Shown: positions 19,794-29,430, counted from the first letter of the stretch. The stretch is 64,000 bases of DNA from Bog-756 sp963725395 (GCA_963725395.1 CAVRYH010000002.1:1-64000); one strand, 5' to 3'. The notes: a model not told the origin generated them from the sequence alone. Numbers and translations: made by a program.

Positions 19794-21020
19794 TCAACCC
19801 GGAGACGGAGGCGCAGCGGTCGGGGCGGGCGCGAGCGCCTTGCGCCGCCACTGCATGAGCGGCTTCTCGACGAAGTACCAACTGGCCACGACGATGGGAA
19901 TGACGATGGCCAGCCGCACCATCTGGATGACCCACATGGGCCATCCCACCGTGGTCGGGCTGACCGCCACGAAGACCGGGAAGTGGACGAGATAGATGGT
20001 GTAGGTCATATCGCCCACCAGCACAAGCGCCGAGATGCCGATCAACTTGGTGCCCAGTCCCTTGGGTTGCACGATGAAGTAGACAATGATGATCCACGAA
20101 GCAAGCTCGCCGACCGGGATCCACACCAACGGCAGGGATCGTGACCCTACGTTGACGCTGAAGAGGATCCAGACCAGGACCGCCGCCGAAGCCATGGCTG
20201 CCGCGGAAACGACCCGCCTGGTCCTCGGCGTCCAGTCCTCGAGGTTGCCACCGGTGGCGATGAGACCCAAGAGGCATCCGAGGAAGAGCGCGTCAGCTCG
20301 GGTGTCGAACGAGTAATAGACCCGGTCACCCAACGACAGCGACCAGTGGGGGGCGGCGAGGACGTTGAGCGTCCTGTCGGCCGCACTGAGGAGGATGCCG
20401 GCGATGGTCAGCGCGTAGGCGATCTGCCGTCGTCCGAATTTGAGAGCGACCAGGAGGAGGGCGGCCCAGATCAGGTAGAACTGCTCCTCGACGGCCAGGG
20501 ACCAGCACTGGGTGAGGAAGCCGGAGTAGAACGGATCGTGCTCGAAGGCCTGACGGTAGTCCGAGTAGAACAGGGCCGCCGCGCTGTCACCCCAGACCCG
20601 CTGGGAGGCGTCGGGCACCGAGACCAGGGCGGCGTACACGGCCAGTAGGCCCACCGTCATCACCAGGGGGGGAAGCAACCGCACCCCCCGCCGTGAGTAG
20701 AACTTGCTGAGGCTGATCCGACCGTTTCGCTGATGCTCGCTGGCCAGCATCGTGGTGATGAGGAAGCCGCTGAGCACGAAGAAGAACTCGAGCGGCATCC
20801 AGGCACCCTTGAGATCGGTGGCGCCGGCGTGGTAGGCGACCACGGGCACCATCAACAGCGCCCGGACGCCGGTCAGCGCTGGCCGGTTGCCCAAGGAGAA
20901 CGGCGTTGCCTTGGCCGACGGAGCAGGCTCCTCCGTCTTTCCAAGCTGCGTGGTCCCCTCGGAGTCAATCGGCGCGATGGTGCTGCCAGCGGCATCACGC
21001 TCATCCCTCATTGGCAACAT
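19794..21020 (-). CDS. Acyltransferase 3 family membrane protein
   Basis: The protein has 408 residues from the ATG at 21020; an open frame continues to 21092 but lacks hydrophobic pattern. Family features are G-V-R-A-L-L-M with the catalytic-type His in V-A-Y-H-A-G, the F-F-F-V-L-S-G-F-L-I-T motif, R-R-G-V-R-L-L-P-P, and S-L-A-V-E-E-Q-F-Y. The ending V-E-K-P-L-M-Q-W-R is also typical. It is predicted to acylate an envelope glycan or lipid and stands between YfhO copy C and a glycosyltransferase on the opposite strand. Confidence 0.85.
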   Translation of the reverse strand: MLPMRDERDAAGSTIAPIDSEGTTQLGKTEEPAPSAKATPFSLGNRPALTGVRALLMVPVVAYHAGATDLKGAWMPLEFFFVLSGFLITTMLASEHQRNGRISLSKFYSRRGVRLLPPLVMTVGLLAVYAALVSVPDASQRVWGDSAAALFYSDYRQAFEHDPFYSGFLTQCWSLAVEEQFYLIWAALLLVALKFGRRQIAYALTIAGILLSAADRTLNVLAAPHWSLSLGDRVYYSFDTRADALFLGCLLGLIATGGNLEDWTPRTRRVVSAAAMASAAVLVWILFSVNVGSRSLPLVWIPVGELASWIIIVYFIVQPKGLGTKLIGISALVLVGDMTYTIYLVHFPVFVAVSPTTVGWPMWVIQMVRLAIVIPIVVASWYFVEKPLMQWRRKALAPAPTAAPPSPG

Positions 21021-21283
21021 TATGTCCCACGCGGGGCGGGGTCGAAGTCTACGAAGGTCGTGCATCGACGCCTTCCCGCCCGGACAAGGCATCGACCCGT
21101 TCGAATAACAGAATCCCGACGGGGCGCCGATACGACGGAGGTGATGCCGTATCCTCGGATGGATCCGCGCTGGGGCCGGTGGGTCGCCGTTGATCCCCGG
21201 GCCGAGCCCGCTGCAGCGTGGGCGGCAAGGCCTGCCGGGGCATGGGAGCGGCTACGCTCACCCCATGTTCGGGGGCGAATTCC

Positions 21284-22258
21284 ATGACGACTGACAAGCT
21301 CTGGATCGTGTGTCCGAGCTATGCCGACGTTGCCGCTTTTGCCATCCTGCGCGAGAGGATCCTCGCGGTGGTGGCGACGACCGAGGCGCTGCGGCCCATG
21401 CGGGTGCACTTCGTCGTGGTCGACGACACCGCTGGCAACGATCCGGAGATGGCCAGTCTGGCGGACCTCGGCGACGTGTCCGTCGTCACCCCTCCGTTCA
21501 ATCTCGGTCATCAGCGTGCGCTGGTCTACGGGCTCCGCGTCACGGTGCCAGACATGCACGACCACGACCTGGTCGTGACCATGGATGCGGACGGCGAGGA
21601 CAAACCCGAGGACCTGCCTCGGCTGCTCGCCCCACTCATCGACGCACCGGGTCAGCAGAACATGCTGTGTGTCGCCCGGCGCACCGAACGTCAGGAATCG
21701 CTCAAGTTCCAGGTCATGTACTTCTTCTTCCGCATCATGTTCCGCACGCTGACCGGAGTGACCGTTCGCAGTGGCAACTACGCCGCCTACCGCGGATGGT
21801 TGGCCCGCCGCATGTTGCTCCATCCTTCATTCGACATCTGCTATTCGTCGACGCTGGTCAGTCTGGACATGCTGGTCACACCGGTCCCGTGTGCCCGCGG
21901 GCACAGGTACGCGGGTCAGTCCAGGATGAACGTGTTCCGTCTGTTCATGCACGGTATACGGATGCTCGTGCCCTTCACCGATCGCATCGCTGTTCGGGCG
22001 CTCTCGGCATTTGCGGCCATGTTCGGCATCGGGGTCCTGCTGTCACTCGTCGTCATCGCCATCCGCCTGTTCACCACATCGGCGATCCCCGGTTGGGCGA
22101 CTGCGACCCTCCTCGGTGTACTGATTCTCTCCTTCATCGCCCTGGGGAACTTCCTGGTTCTCTTTGCCGTCTTCTCGCACTCGCGTGGTATGTCGCTGGC
22201 CGGCCTGGAAGAGATGGCCGACCCGGTCGATCGCACGTCGGGGTCGCTGTCGGACTGA
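21284..22258 (+). CDS. Family 2 glycosyltransferase with two C-terminal membrane helices
   Basis: The protein has 324 residues. A GT-A fold starts near the N-terminus: V-C-P-S-Y, F-V-V-V-D-D and the metal-binding D-A-D-G-E-D. A G-N-Y-A-A-Y-R-G element is followed by two membrane segments, as in polyprenyl-phosphate mannose/glucose synthases of the DPM1/GtrB type. The start ATG at 21284 is preceded by GGGGG. A nine-codon upstream frame starting at 21265 overlaps it, behind a TACGCT box (21253..21258). It likely loads a sugar onto polyprenyl phosphate for the GT-C proteins nearby. Confidence 0.85.
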   Translation: MTTDKLWIVCPSYADVAAFAILRERILAVVATTEALRPMRVHFVVVDDTAGNDPEMASLADLGDVSVVTPPFNLGHQRALVYGLRVTVPDMHDHDLVVTMDADGEDKPEDLPRLLAPLIDAPGQQNMLCVARRTERQESLKFQVMYFFFRIMFRTLTGVTVRSGNYAAYRGWLARRMLLHPSFDICYSSTLVSLDMLVTPVPCARGHRYAGQSRMNVFRLFMHGIRMLVPFTDRIAVRALSAFAAMFGIGVLLSLVVIAIRLFTTSAIPGWATATLLGVLILSFIALGNFLVLFAVFSHSRGMSLAGLEEMADPVDRTSGSLSD

Positions 22259-22272
22259 TCCTGATCGACCGG

Positions 22273-23028
22273 TTAGCGGGACTTGCGGGCGTGGAGCCCG
22301 ATGGCCACCACCTGCGAGAGAGCGGCGATGCCATCGGTGACTCGCAGATGAGATCCGCCAACGTCCCTCCACGAGTCGAGTGGCACCTCGAGAAAGGCAT
22401 CGACCGAGACACCCGGGGACTTCGTGGTCCCGGTGAGCAGTCGGTCCAACAGTTCGACGTCGAAGGCCCACCGGGAGGTGAAGGGCTCCGCGATGGCATC
22501 GACGAACGTCGGGGTCACCCTGAAGAACTTGAGACCGCACTGGGTGTCGTACACCTGTACGCCGAGTGCCCAGGAGGCCGCTGTGGCGTAGATGCGTCCC
22601 ACGTAGTGCCGGAGGTTGGTCCTTTCGATGATGCTTCCGAGCTTTGCCACCCGGGATCCGAACACAGCCTCTATCCCGGGTCGCGTTTCGATGACGGTCA
22701 GGAGTCGCAACAACTCGTCGGGTGGTGTGGCCAGATCGGCGTCGTAGTAGCCGACGATGGTCGCCCCACGCCCTACTGCTTCGAGGAGACCGGTCCGGAC
22801 AGCTTCCGCCTTTCCCAGGTTGTGGGGCAGCGCACACGCACTGATGGCCGGCGAGGCGCCGGCCAGACGCAGAAGGGTTATGTAGGTGGGATCGGTCGAT
22901 CCATCGTCCACGAACAGCAGGTGCAGTCGGCCGGTTTCCGCCATGTCGACAAAACGGGCTTCGTCCAAGCGGCGCGCTTCGTTGTAGCAGGGAACGACGA
23001 CCGTCGGAAGGGGGCGGTCGTCGTTCAC
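22273..23028 (-). CDS. Family 2 glycosyltransferase, ALG5-like
   Basis: The protein has 251 residues. The GTG start at 23028 overlaps the stop of the methyltransferase (GTGA), so the two are translationally coupled. Motifs are V-V-V-P-C-Y-N-E, F-V-D-D-G-S-T-D and D-A-D-L-A-T-P. The last is the pattern of dolichyl/polyprenyl-phosphate glucosyltransferases. Q-C-G-L-K-F-F and the W-A-F-D-V-E-L-L region match too. No C-terminal membrane helices are seen. It probably makes a polyprenyl-phosphate sugar used by GT-C enzymes. Confidence 0.85.
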   Translation of the reverse strand: MNDDRPLPTVVVPCYNEARRLDEARFVDMAETGRLHLLFVDDGSTDPTYITLLRLAGASPAISACALPHNLGKAEAVRTGLLEAVGRGATIVGYYDADLATPPDELLRLLTVIETRPGIEAVFGSRVAKLGSIIERTNLRHYVGRIYATAASWALGVQVYDTQCGLKFFRVTPTFVDAIAEPFTSRWAFDVELLDRLLTGTTKSPGVSVDAFLEVPLDSWRDVGGSHLRVTDGIAALSQVVAIGLHARKSR

Positions 23029-23900
23029 GTCTGGGATGCCTCCTCTCGACGACGGCAGAAAGCCCAGAAGCTGAGGCCCGGAAGCGTAAGGCCCGATCTC
23101 GTGGTGACGGCCAGTGAGATTTGAGACTCGATCGCCAGTGACCGCTCGATGACACCGGTGAGGCGCGGTCCACCGGTCCAGGTGCCGACGCCCGTAGAGC
23201 CGGTCTCGGGTCTGTGCAGCCTCTCCTTGGCCGCCTGGAGCACCCGCACGAGCAATAGCGACTGGAACAGTCCGCCCTGGGCCTCGACAGTGAGCCCGGC
23301 TGACTGCAGCACGGCGACACACTGGCCGGGGGAGTAGCGCCGGTAGTGCTTGAGGGAGACGTCGTGTGAGGTGAAGAGGAATTGATAGGTCGGCACGCTG
23401 ACGAGGACCCAGCCGTCCTCTGCCAGGCTCGACCCGACGACGTCCGAGACGAAGGAGAGGTCGTCCTCGAGGTGCTCGATCACATCGAGCATCAGGATGC
23501 CGTCGAACTTGCCGGACGGTTCTGTCGTGACGAGGTGGAGGTCGGCCCGCTGGGCCAGCGGCGAGGTGAGCTCCTCGCTGGAGTAGTTGGTGTCCCAACA
23601 GGTGATTTCCGATGACGGTGGCAGACGATCGATCGCTTGCTGGGCGATCCACGCATCGCCCGCCCCCACGTCGAGCCAGCGCACAGGCGTCCGGTCCGCC
23701 CCGAACTGGTGCAGTAAGCGTAGGAAGAATTCGCAGCGCGCCACCTCCCAGGGGTGGCGGACGGCCAGGTCGCCGTAACGTTCACTGAGATCGATGGTCT
23801 CGCCTCCCTCGTGGCGGTCGCGAATGTGCGTGGGAATGGAGAGACTATCTCCATGGGCGGGACACGACCCCGCTCCGGCAGCGCATCCCCCGCTCCTCAC
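23025..23900 (-). CDS. SAM-dependent methyltransferase (class I)
   Basis: The product is up to 291 residues. The SAM-binding motif I is L-D-V-G-A-G-D (about residue 75), with an acidic follow-up at D-T-N and the L-D-V-I-E-H-L motif typical of the UbiE/type-11/12 group. A H-Y-R-R-Y-S element follows. The true start is uncertain: the GTG at 23900 is the longest, but conservation seems to begin at E-R-Y-G-D-L. Coupling to the ALG5-like transferase suggests it acts on a sugar or glycolipid. Confidence 0.8.
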   Translation of the reverse strand: MRSGGCAAGAGSCPAHGDSLSIPTHIRDRHEGGETIDLSERYGDLAVRHPWEVARCEFFLRLLHQFGADRTPVRWLDVGAGDAWIAQQAIDRLPPSSEITCWDTNYSSEELTSPLAQRADLHLVTTEPSGKFDGILMLDVIEHLEDDLSFVSDVVGSSLAEDGWVLVSVPTYQFLFTSHDVSLKHYRRYSPGQCVAVLQSAGLTVEAQGGLFQSLLLVRVLQAAKERLHRPETGSTGVGTWTGGPRLTGVIERSLAIESQISLAVTTRSGLTLPGLSFWAFCRRREEASQT

Positions 23901-24137
23901 GAGCCGGACCAGGAGGTCGGCGAAGCAGTCAGTTCACCGTGATGGTATGTCCTTCCTGGTGCTGTGCGACCTCTGACCTCGAAGGCGACGGCGCACCGCG
24001 CGTAGACACCGTTTGGCGCGGCGGTCGTGTTCCAGGGCTAGGTCCACCCTGGGTGGACGCGGTCGTGGCGATGAGTTGGTCGTGGAGGTCGCCGCCGATG
24101 AGCCGGAGCCCCACCGTGCATCGGCATCCGGAGGCAA

Positions 24138-25439
24138 TCAGGGATCTGGCGCCTTGGCGGCGTCCTCGCTGGTCGACGTGGGGGCGGTCTCCGGGATCGG
24201 TGACGGGGAAGTGGGACCGGTGCCCTGACCCTCGGCCGGCGCACCCGTCTCGAGGGTGGTTCTCCGTCTGTCCTCCAGGCGCTTGCTCCACCTCATGAGC
24301 GGCTTCTCCATGGCGAACCACGACAGGAGAGTGAGCGCCAATGTGATGCCGAAGGCCACCACCACCCGGACGACAAGGTTCCAGTGGGTATCGAAGTAGC
24401 GGATGGCGAAGAACACCGGAAGGTGCCACAGGTAGAAGGCGTAGGAAACGACCCCCATCGCCACCAGGGGTCTCAATTCGAACAGGCGTGTTCCGCCCCA
24501 GCGTCCGTCGAGTACGGCCAGCAGGAGCACGGCGCAGGCGATGTCGATGGCGTCGAATCCCCCCAGATAGAGGAAGGATCCGTACTCATTGGTGAAGATC
24601 AGGACGAAGACGAGGAACGCGGCTGCGATCCATCCGGCCGCGGGGAACCAGCGGGTCGGTTCCTTGTAGCGCATCCAGATGTGGGCGAGCAGGGCTCCCC
24701 AGAGGATCGAATCGGCGCGGGTGTCGGTCCGGTAGAGGTAGGACCACCAGCGAGGGTCCTCTTCCCAGAGGATGGCCCGGTGGACGCCGACCGCGACGAT
24801 CAGCAAGAGGATGATGACGACGACGGTGCGCAATCGGAGCCGGATGGTGAGGAGGGCGATGGTGACCCACGGCCAGATGAAATAGAACTGCTCCTCGAAC
24901 GCCAGCGACCACATGTGTTGGAATCCCGACGCCAGCTTGGGGGTCAGGGGGCCGGCGGCGGAGGCACTGAAGAAATTGGAGAAGTAGAAGAGCACCGAGA
25001 GTATCGATTCGGTCTCCGTGCGCGCCCACTGGTGGGTGAAGTGGGCGAAAAGCGCATTGGCCAGTACCACCACGTAGAGGGCGGGGAGCAGGCGGAGCAC
25101 CCTGCGCCGGTAGAAGGCGCCGGAGCCGATCTTTCCGAACCTTCCCTGTTCCCGGAGCAGGAGCGCGGTGATCAGGAAGCCGCTGAGCACGAAGAACAAG
25201 TCGAGCGGTACGGCCGCGCCGGGCACGACGAGCAGTGTCTCGATCGGAAGGATCACCTCGATGTGGGCCACGAAGATGATCAGGACCCCGACGCCTCGGA
25301 GCCCGTCGAATCCGGTGATCTTGCCGAAGCTCCTCGGCCGGTACGGCTGGTCAGGGGTGGCCCCGGATCCCTCGGCCCCGTCGCTTCCCTCGTGTGCGTC
25401 GGTGTCGCCGGGAGTCGGATCGGGCACGGCCGTCGTCAT
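24138..25439 (-). CDS. Acyltransferase 3 family membrane protein
   Basis: The protein has 433 residues from an ATG preceded by GGGAGCGGG. It shows the family pattern G-F-D-G-L-R-G-V-G-V, an active-site type His in F-V-A-H-I, F-F-V-L-S-G-F-L-I-T, R-R-R-V-L-R-L-L-P-A, and S-L-A-F-E-E-Q-F-Y-F. A soluble Pro/Thr-rich tail of about 50 residues ends the protein. It is 49 bp downstream of a lipoprotein gene on the same strand, probably in one transcript. Confidence 0.85.
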   Translation of the reverse strand: MTTAVPDPTPGDTDAHEGSDGAEGSGATPDQPYRPRSFGKITGFDGLRGVGVLIIFVAHIEVILPIETLLVVPGAAVPLDLFFVLSGFLITALLLREQGRFGKIGSGAFYRRRVLRLLPALYVVVLANALFAHFTHQWARTETESILSVLFYFSNFFSASAAGPLTPKLASGFQHMWSLAFEEQFYFIWPWVTIALLTIRLRLRTVVVIILLLIVAVGVHRAILWEEDPRWWSYLYRTDTRADSILWGALLAHIWMRYKEPTRWFPAAGWIAAAFLVFVLIFTNEYGSFLYLGGFDAIDIACAVLLLAVLDGRWGGTRLFELRPLVAMGVVSYAFYLWHLPVFFAIRYFDTHWNLVVRVVVAFGITLALTLLSWFAMEKPLMRWSKRLEDRRRTTLETGAPAEGQGTGPTSPSPIPETAPTSTSEDAAKAPDP

Positions 25440-25488
25440 GCTGGGCCCGCTCCCGGCGACCCTGGGCCGCGGCGTCCCATGGCCCCCC

Positions 25489-26934
25489 TCACGGGGATCC
25501 GGTGGGTCGAGGAGGAGGGTCCGACCGGCTGGTGAACGCCACCATCAGCATGTCCAGGCCCCCGGTGATGTCGGCACCACCCCACGACGCGGTGAGCGGT
25601 CCCGACTCGGTGTCCAGCATCATCAGGGCGTTGGCGCCCGTGGTGTCGGAGGCGATCTGGTGCCAGTCCGGGGACCCCGGTCCCTGGGGCCTCACGTAGA
25701 TGGAGGTCCGGAAGGCGAAGGCCACGTCCCCGGCGGAGACCGGCTGCTCGGTGGTCAAGTGGGGAAGATCGGCCCCGTAGGTCCGGCGTCCCAGACTCTG
25801 GACCTCCAGTCCCTTGGGCAGATTGGCCAGTTCGAGCAGCAGACAGGCCAGCTGCTGGCTGGCATTGGAAAAGGTGACGTCGAGCGTGGTGGGTCCGCCG
25901 ACCGCAGAGTCGCACAGCCAGCAGGAGATGTTGATCCCGGTGTGATCGTCCGGACCGGACTGGCCGGCGTGGCTCCAGATCCCGCCGGCCGAGTCGGTGA
26001 CCGACACGATTGATCCGCAGTCGATGCTCGGGTTGTAGATGGCTCCGTTCATGAAGGCCACCAGCGTATTGCCGGCTGTGGGGTTGACCGGGTAGGGCTG
26101 CGACTGCCAGCCGGTGTGGCCTGCACCCGCCGGGAGGATGGCCGAGTCGGTGTAGCTCGACTGCACCAGCCGCCGGCTGCGCGCGCTGACCCCCCGGGGG
26201 AGGAAGGTGGCCATGATGGCGGCACCCGCACTCGCACCGTTCAGCCCCGACCATTCGGCGCGGAGTGGCGATCCGGCGCTCGATCCACCCGTGTCGAGGT
26301 TGTCGGCAATGAAGAACTGCTCGGAGGGGCGGCTCAGGCGGGAGTTCCAACCCGCCGGGGGAGTGGCTGCGGTCATGTCCCCGCTGATCACCGAGATGGC
26401 CAGCTCGTGATCGGCGGTCAAGTCAAAATTCGTGGTTGCCACGGCCGACCTCCCGGTGACGTCGGTCTGGCAGATCTGATCGCAGAGCTCGAAGCCCGAG
26501 GCACCCGAATACTCCAGCACGACCATACTCATGCCGGTGATCCCGGGGAGCGCTGGATACCCCAGTCCGACGGCGGTGACGGTCGGCCGGTTCCCGCCGC
26601 CCGCCGACTCGCAGTACCAGAGGTCCACTCCGTAGTGGTTCCCGGCAAAGTACTCCACCGCCTGGCGCCAGTGGTTTCCCTGGTCGTCTGCGACCTGTCC
26701 GATGGTGGGGGCCAGAACCTCGGTGGAGAGCCTGGACACCACCGCCACGAGCAGGCTGCCGGACCTGACCGTGTTCTTGTAGCGGGCGGTCACCGTCCGC
26801 CCCGACGTGACCCTCGGCCCCTCGGTCGATTGGAGCATGGCGAAACCGGTCGGAGGGCTGCTGCAGGCGGCGAGCAGGCAGGAGCCGGCGAGCCCCAACC
26901 CCGCGCCGAGGAGCTGTCGTCGTGTGATCCTCAC
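25489..26934 (-). CDS. Exported lipoprotein with twin-arginine-like signal and duplicated beta domain
   Basis: The protein has 481 residues from a GTG at 26934 with AGGGGGGCAG just upstream. The signal has R-R-Q-L-L-G and a lipobox L-A-A-C, so a Tat-exported lipoprotein is likely. Two similar halves follow. Each has a D-x-x-G-x-x-W element, then a W-Y-C-E-S-A or W-L-C-D-S-A element, then a strand before L-L-E-L or V-L-E-Y. The repeat resembles carbohydrate-binding or phage-tail type beta sandwiches, but I do not recognise a named family. It is probably surface-exposed. Confidence 0.7.
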   Translation of the reverse strand: MRITRRQLLGAGLGLAGSCLLAACSSPPTGFAMLQSTEGPRVTSGRTVTARYKNTVRSGSLLVAVVSRLSTEVLAPTIGQVADDQGNHWRQAVEYFAGNHYGVDLWYCESAGGGNRPTVTAVGLGYPALPGITGMSMVVLEYSGASGFELCDQICQTDVTGRSAVATTNFDLTADHELAISVISGDMTAATPPAGWNSRLSRPSEQFFIADNLDTGGSSAGSPLRAEWSGLNGASAGAAIMATFLPRGVSARSRRLVQSSYTDSAILPAGAGHTGWQSQPYPVNPTAGNTLVAFMNGAIYNPSIDCGSIVSVTDSAGGIWSHAGQSGPDDHTGINISCWLCDSAVGGPTTLDVTFSNASQQLACLLLELANLPKGLEVQSLGRRTYGADLPHLTTEQPVSAGDVAFAFRTSIYVRPQGPGSPDWHQIASDTTGANALMMLDTESGPLTASWGGADITGGLDMLMVAFTSRSDPPPRPTGSP

Positions 26935-27028
26935 CTGCCCCCCTGCTGCACCGGCCTGGCATGCTGGCGGGTGCACTCCGTTTCGAATGAAACTATAGGG
27001 GCCGGTGGGCCGCCGACCGTGGTGGTGT

Positions 27029-27390
27029 TCATCCCGGTTCGTGACGGGCGTTCGGGTCGCGACGCCGCCGGGTGTGGTCGATGACCAGGGCGACGATCAG
27101 CCCGATGGCGCTGATCGCGGCCAGGAGAAGGCCCAGGGTGAAGGTGCTGGGCCAGTAGCTCAGCTGCACCCGGTGCCGACCGGCGGGGATCACCGCCTGC
27201 AGCATCACCCCCGAATACTGCTCGAGGGCCAACGGTTGACCGTCGATGGTGGCCTTCCACCCGGGCACGTCGGTGAGTCGCAACCGGAGCACCTGCGGCG
27301 TCGAGGCGTCGGTGGTTACGGTCCACTTGGCGGGGTTGGTGCTGACGACGGTCAGGGGTGCGCCGGTGGCCGTCGGTGACGGGAGTCCCC
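27029..27390 (-). pseudogene. Out-of-frame C-terminal end of YfhO copy D
   Basis: This stretch encodes the conserved final part of a YfhO protein, including V-L-R-L-R-L-T-D-V-P-G-W-K-A-T-I-D-G and the last membrane helix, but in a different frame from the rest of the gene. Adding one G to the 8-base G-run (C on the plus strand, 27387..27394) restores a protein whose alignment with copies A and B has no gap. Confidence 0.75.
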
Positions 27391-29430
27391 CCCCGGCGGG
27401 ACCGGGGTCAGTGTGGCCCGAGCGGCACCCGGGATCCGGTACAGGTCTTCTTCGCCCACCCGGGTGTCGAAGACGCCGCCGACCGGGCCGGGGACTCCCC
27501 GGGGCTCGAGCACGTAGGAGACGCCCCAACGTCGCGCCACGGCCGCGGTCGTCACGACCGGACAGAACTCGTTGAACGGGAGGATGCCGCCCGGCTGGCC
27601 GGTCTGGTCCTTCCAAGCCGAGTAGTAGGTCTTGGGGATGATCGGATCGTAGATTCCCAGCTCGTGGACGCCGTATATGTCGTTGACGTTAGGGAGGATG
27701 CCCAGGTTCTGGCAGATCCTCGTCCCGCCGAATCCGACCGTCGAGGTTCCCACGGCGCGTTGCAGGGCGGCCACCGCCGGCGAGATGGTCACCCCCTGCG
27801 GGCTCGACGAGACCATTGGTGCTCCGGCGACGACGAGGAACACTGTCTCGAAGGCCAATAGGGTGAGACCGGCCCACCATCCGGCGCGGACCCAGGGGGC
27901 CCGGGCGCCACTGGGGCTGCTGTGCAGCGCGCGATGGTTACGACGCCGGCGTTCGGCGAGGGAGAGCGCCGTCATCACGAGCAGCCCGATCACCACATCG
28001 ACCGTCGGCCAGATGAAGCTCCGGTTCCGCAGCGTCACAAGGCCGGGCAGGATGTGACCGCGGTCGAAGAGCCACCAGCCGGCCAGTCCCAGAGCGGCGA
28101 CGAGGAAGCTACCGCCGACCCAACGCCGGATGTGGGCCTCTCGCGCACCTCGCACCAGCGCGTCGAGTCCCACGCCGGCAAGCATGGCGAATCCGAAGGC
28201 CATGGTCATCAAGGACCGCAGCCAGTTCACACCGCCGACGCCGGGCAGCTTGTCGAGCGTGGAGGCGACCCCGGGGACGAAGCTGAGGGAGAGGCTGGCC
28301 ACGGTTGCCGTGGCCAGCGCGACGACCTCTGGTCGTCGCCATCGCACCCCGACGGCAACGACGGCCAGTACCGCGGCGATGACGCCGACGTAGGCCGCTG
28401 TCTGGTTGTAGAAGTAGGTGCCCCCGAACGGGTAGCTGCCGGCAATGGGGAGTCCGTCGTAGCCCTGGAAGATCACGTAGGCGATCTCGTGCGCGGGCAG
28501 GGCGTTGATGCCCGATGCCACCTGACGCACCGACAGGCTGACCAGTTGGAGCCCGGGGAGGGCCAGCGGCGCGGCCAGGGCGGCCCCGGCGACGGTCGCC
28601 ACCGCCAAGTCACTGATGGGCCGGACGATAGGCCGTGGCGACGTGGACGAGCGCGCTCGCAGGGGGATCGTGATCAGCAGGATGATCACGAGGGTGATCA
28701 CCAGCACCACCAAGGCCTCGGGTTGTCCTCCGTAGATGGCGCATGCGAACGCCACCGCGAACAGGGCCACATCGCGGACCCGACGCCGCCCGGCGATGAT
28801 CAACAGGGCCAGGGCGAAGAGCCATCCGGCCCATGCCATCACCGTGGTCAGCGGAAACCCGAGCCAGCCGGTGATCGGTCCGCTCAGTTCGAAGACGGTG
28901 CCGGCCATGGTGCTGGCCAACACCCCCAGGTTGAGCACGCGCCCCGCCAGGTAGGCCCCCGTCCCGGCGATCATCAGCATGGCCAGGACGGACACCGTGT
29001 AGGCGTACTGGAGCGGCACCAGATAGCTGATGAGGTTGGGGACTCCGAAGGGAGCCGACTGCCAGTTGAAGGCCAGCGGCATACCGACCCCGTTGTACGG
29101 ATTCCACAACGGCAGCACGCCGTGGTGGACCTCGGTCCACGACAGCATGCTCCAGGGGATCATGGCATCGATCTGATCGACGTTGTCGAGGCGGTGGATC
29201 GTGACGCCGCTCTTCGCCTGCAGCCCATATTGGCTGAGGAGGTCGAAGGGGCCGATATGGAGCCCGTGAACCAGTGCCGGTATCAGCATGGCGACCGGCG
29301 CTGCCAGGACCCACAACACACCAATGAGGTCGGGCATCCAACGCCGGGGCAGGACGGCACGTGTGGTTGGCGTCGGCACGACCGGCGCAGGATCTGAATC
29401 AGCTGGTGCGGCCGTACCGAGCGTTGACAC
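27352..29430 (-). CDS. YfhO family membrane protein, copy D, frameshifted near the 3' end
   Basis: The open frame gives 692 residues from a GTG at 29430: G-P-F-D-L-L-S, the W-N-P-Y-N-G-V-G-M-P-L-A-F-N-W loop, and the multi-helix core. After T-P-V-P-P-G-G the frame leaves the family alignment and ends in an unrelated tail (D-S-R-H-R-R). The missing 110 or so residues follow in another frame at 27029..27390. The break lies in a run of eight G. It may be a real mutation, a slippage-switchable gene or a sequencing error; without repair the last membrane helix and much of the exported domain are lost. Confidence 0.75.
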   Translation of the reverse strand: MSTLGTAAPADSDPAPVVPTPTTRAVLPRRWMPDLIGVLWVLAAPVAMLIPALVHGLHIGPFDLLSQYGLQAKSGVTIHRLDNVDQIDAMIPWSMLSWTEVHHGVLPLWNPYNGVGMPLAFNWQSAPFGVPNLISYLVPLQYAYTVSVLAMLMIAGTGAYLAGRVLNLGVLASTMAGTVFELSGPITGWLGFPLTTVMAWAGWLFALALLIIAGRRRVRDVALFAVAFACAIYGGQPEALVVLVITLVIILLITIPLRARSSTSPRPIVRPISDLAVATVAGAALAAPLALPGLQLVSLSVRQVASGINALPAHEIAYVIFQGYDGLPIAGSYPFGGTYFYNQTAAYVGVIAAVLAVVAVGVRWRRPEVVALATATVASLSLSFVPGVASTLDKLPGVGGVNWLRSLMTMAFGFAMLAGVGLDALVRGAREAHIRRWVGGSFLVAALGLAGWWLFDRGHILPGLVTLRNRSFIWPTVDVVIGLLVMTALSLAERRRRNHRALHSSPSGARAPWVRAGWWAGLTLLAFETVFLVVAGAPMVSSSPQGVTISPAVAALQRAVGTSTVGFGGTRICQNLGILPNVNDIYGVHELGIYDPIIPKTYYSAWKDQTGQPGGILPFNEFCPVVTTAAVARRWGVSYVLEPRGVPGPVGGVFDTRVGEEDLYRIPGAARATLTPVPPGGDSRHRRPPAHP

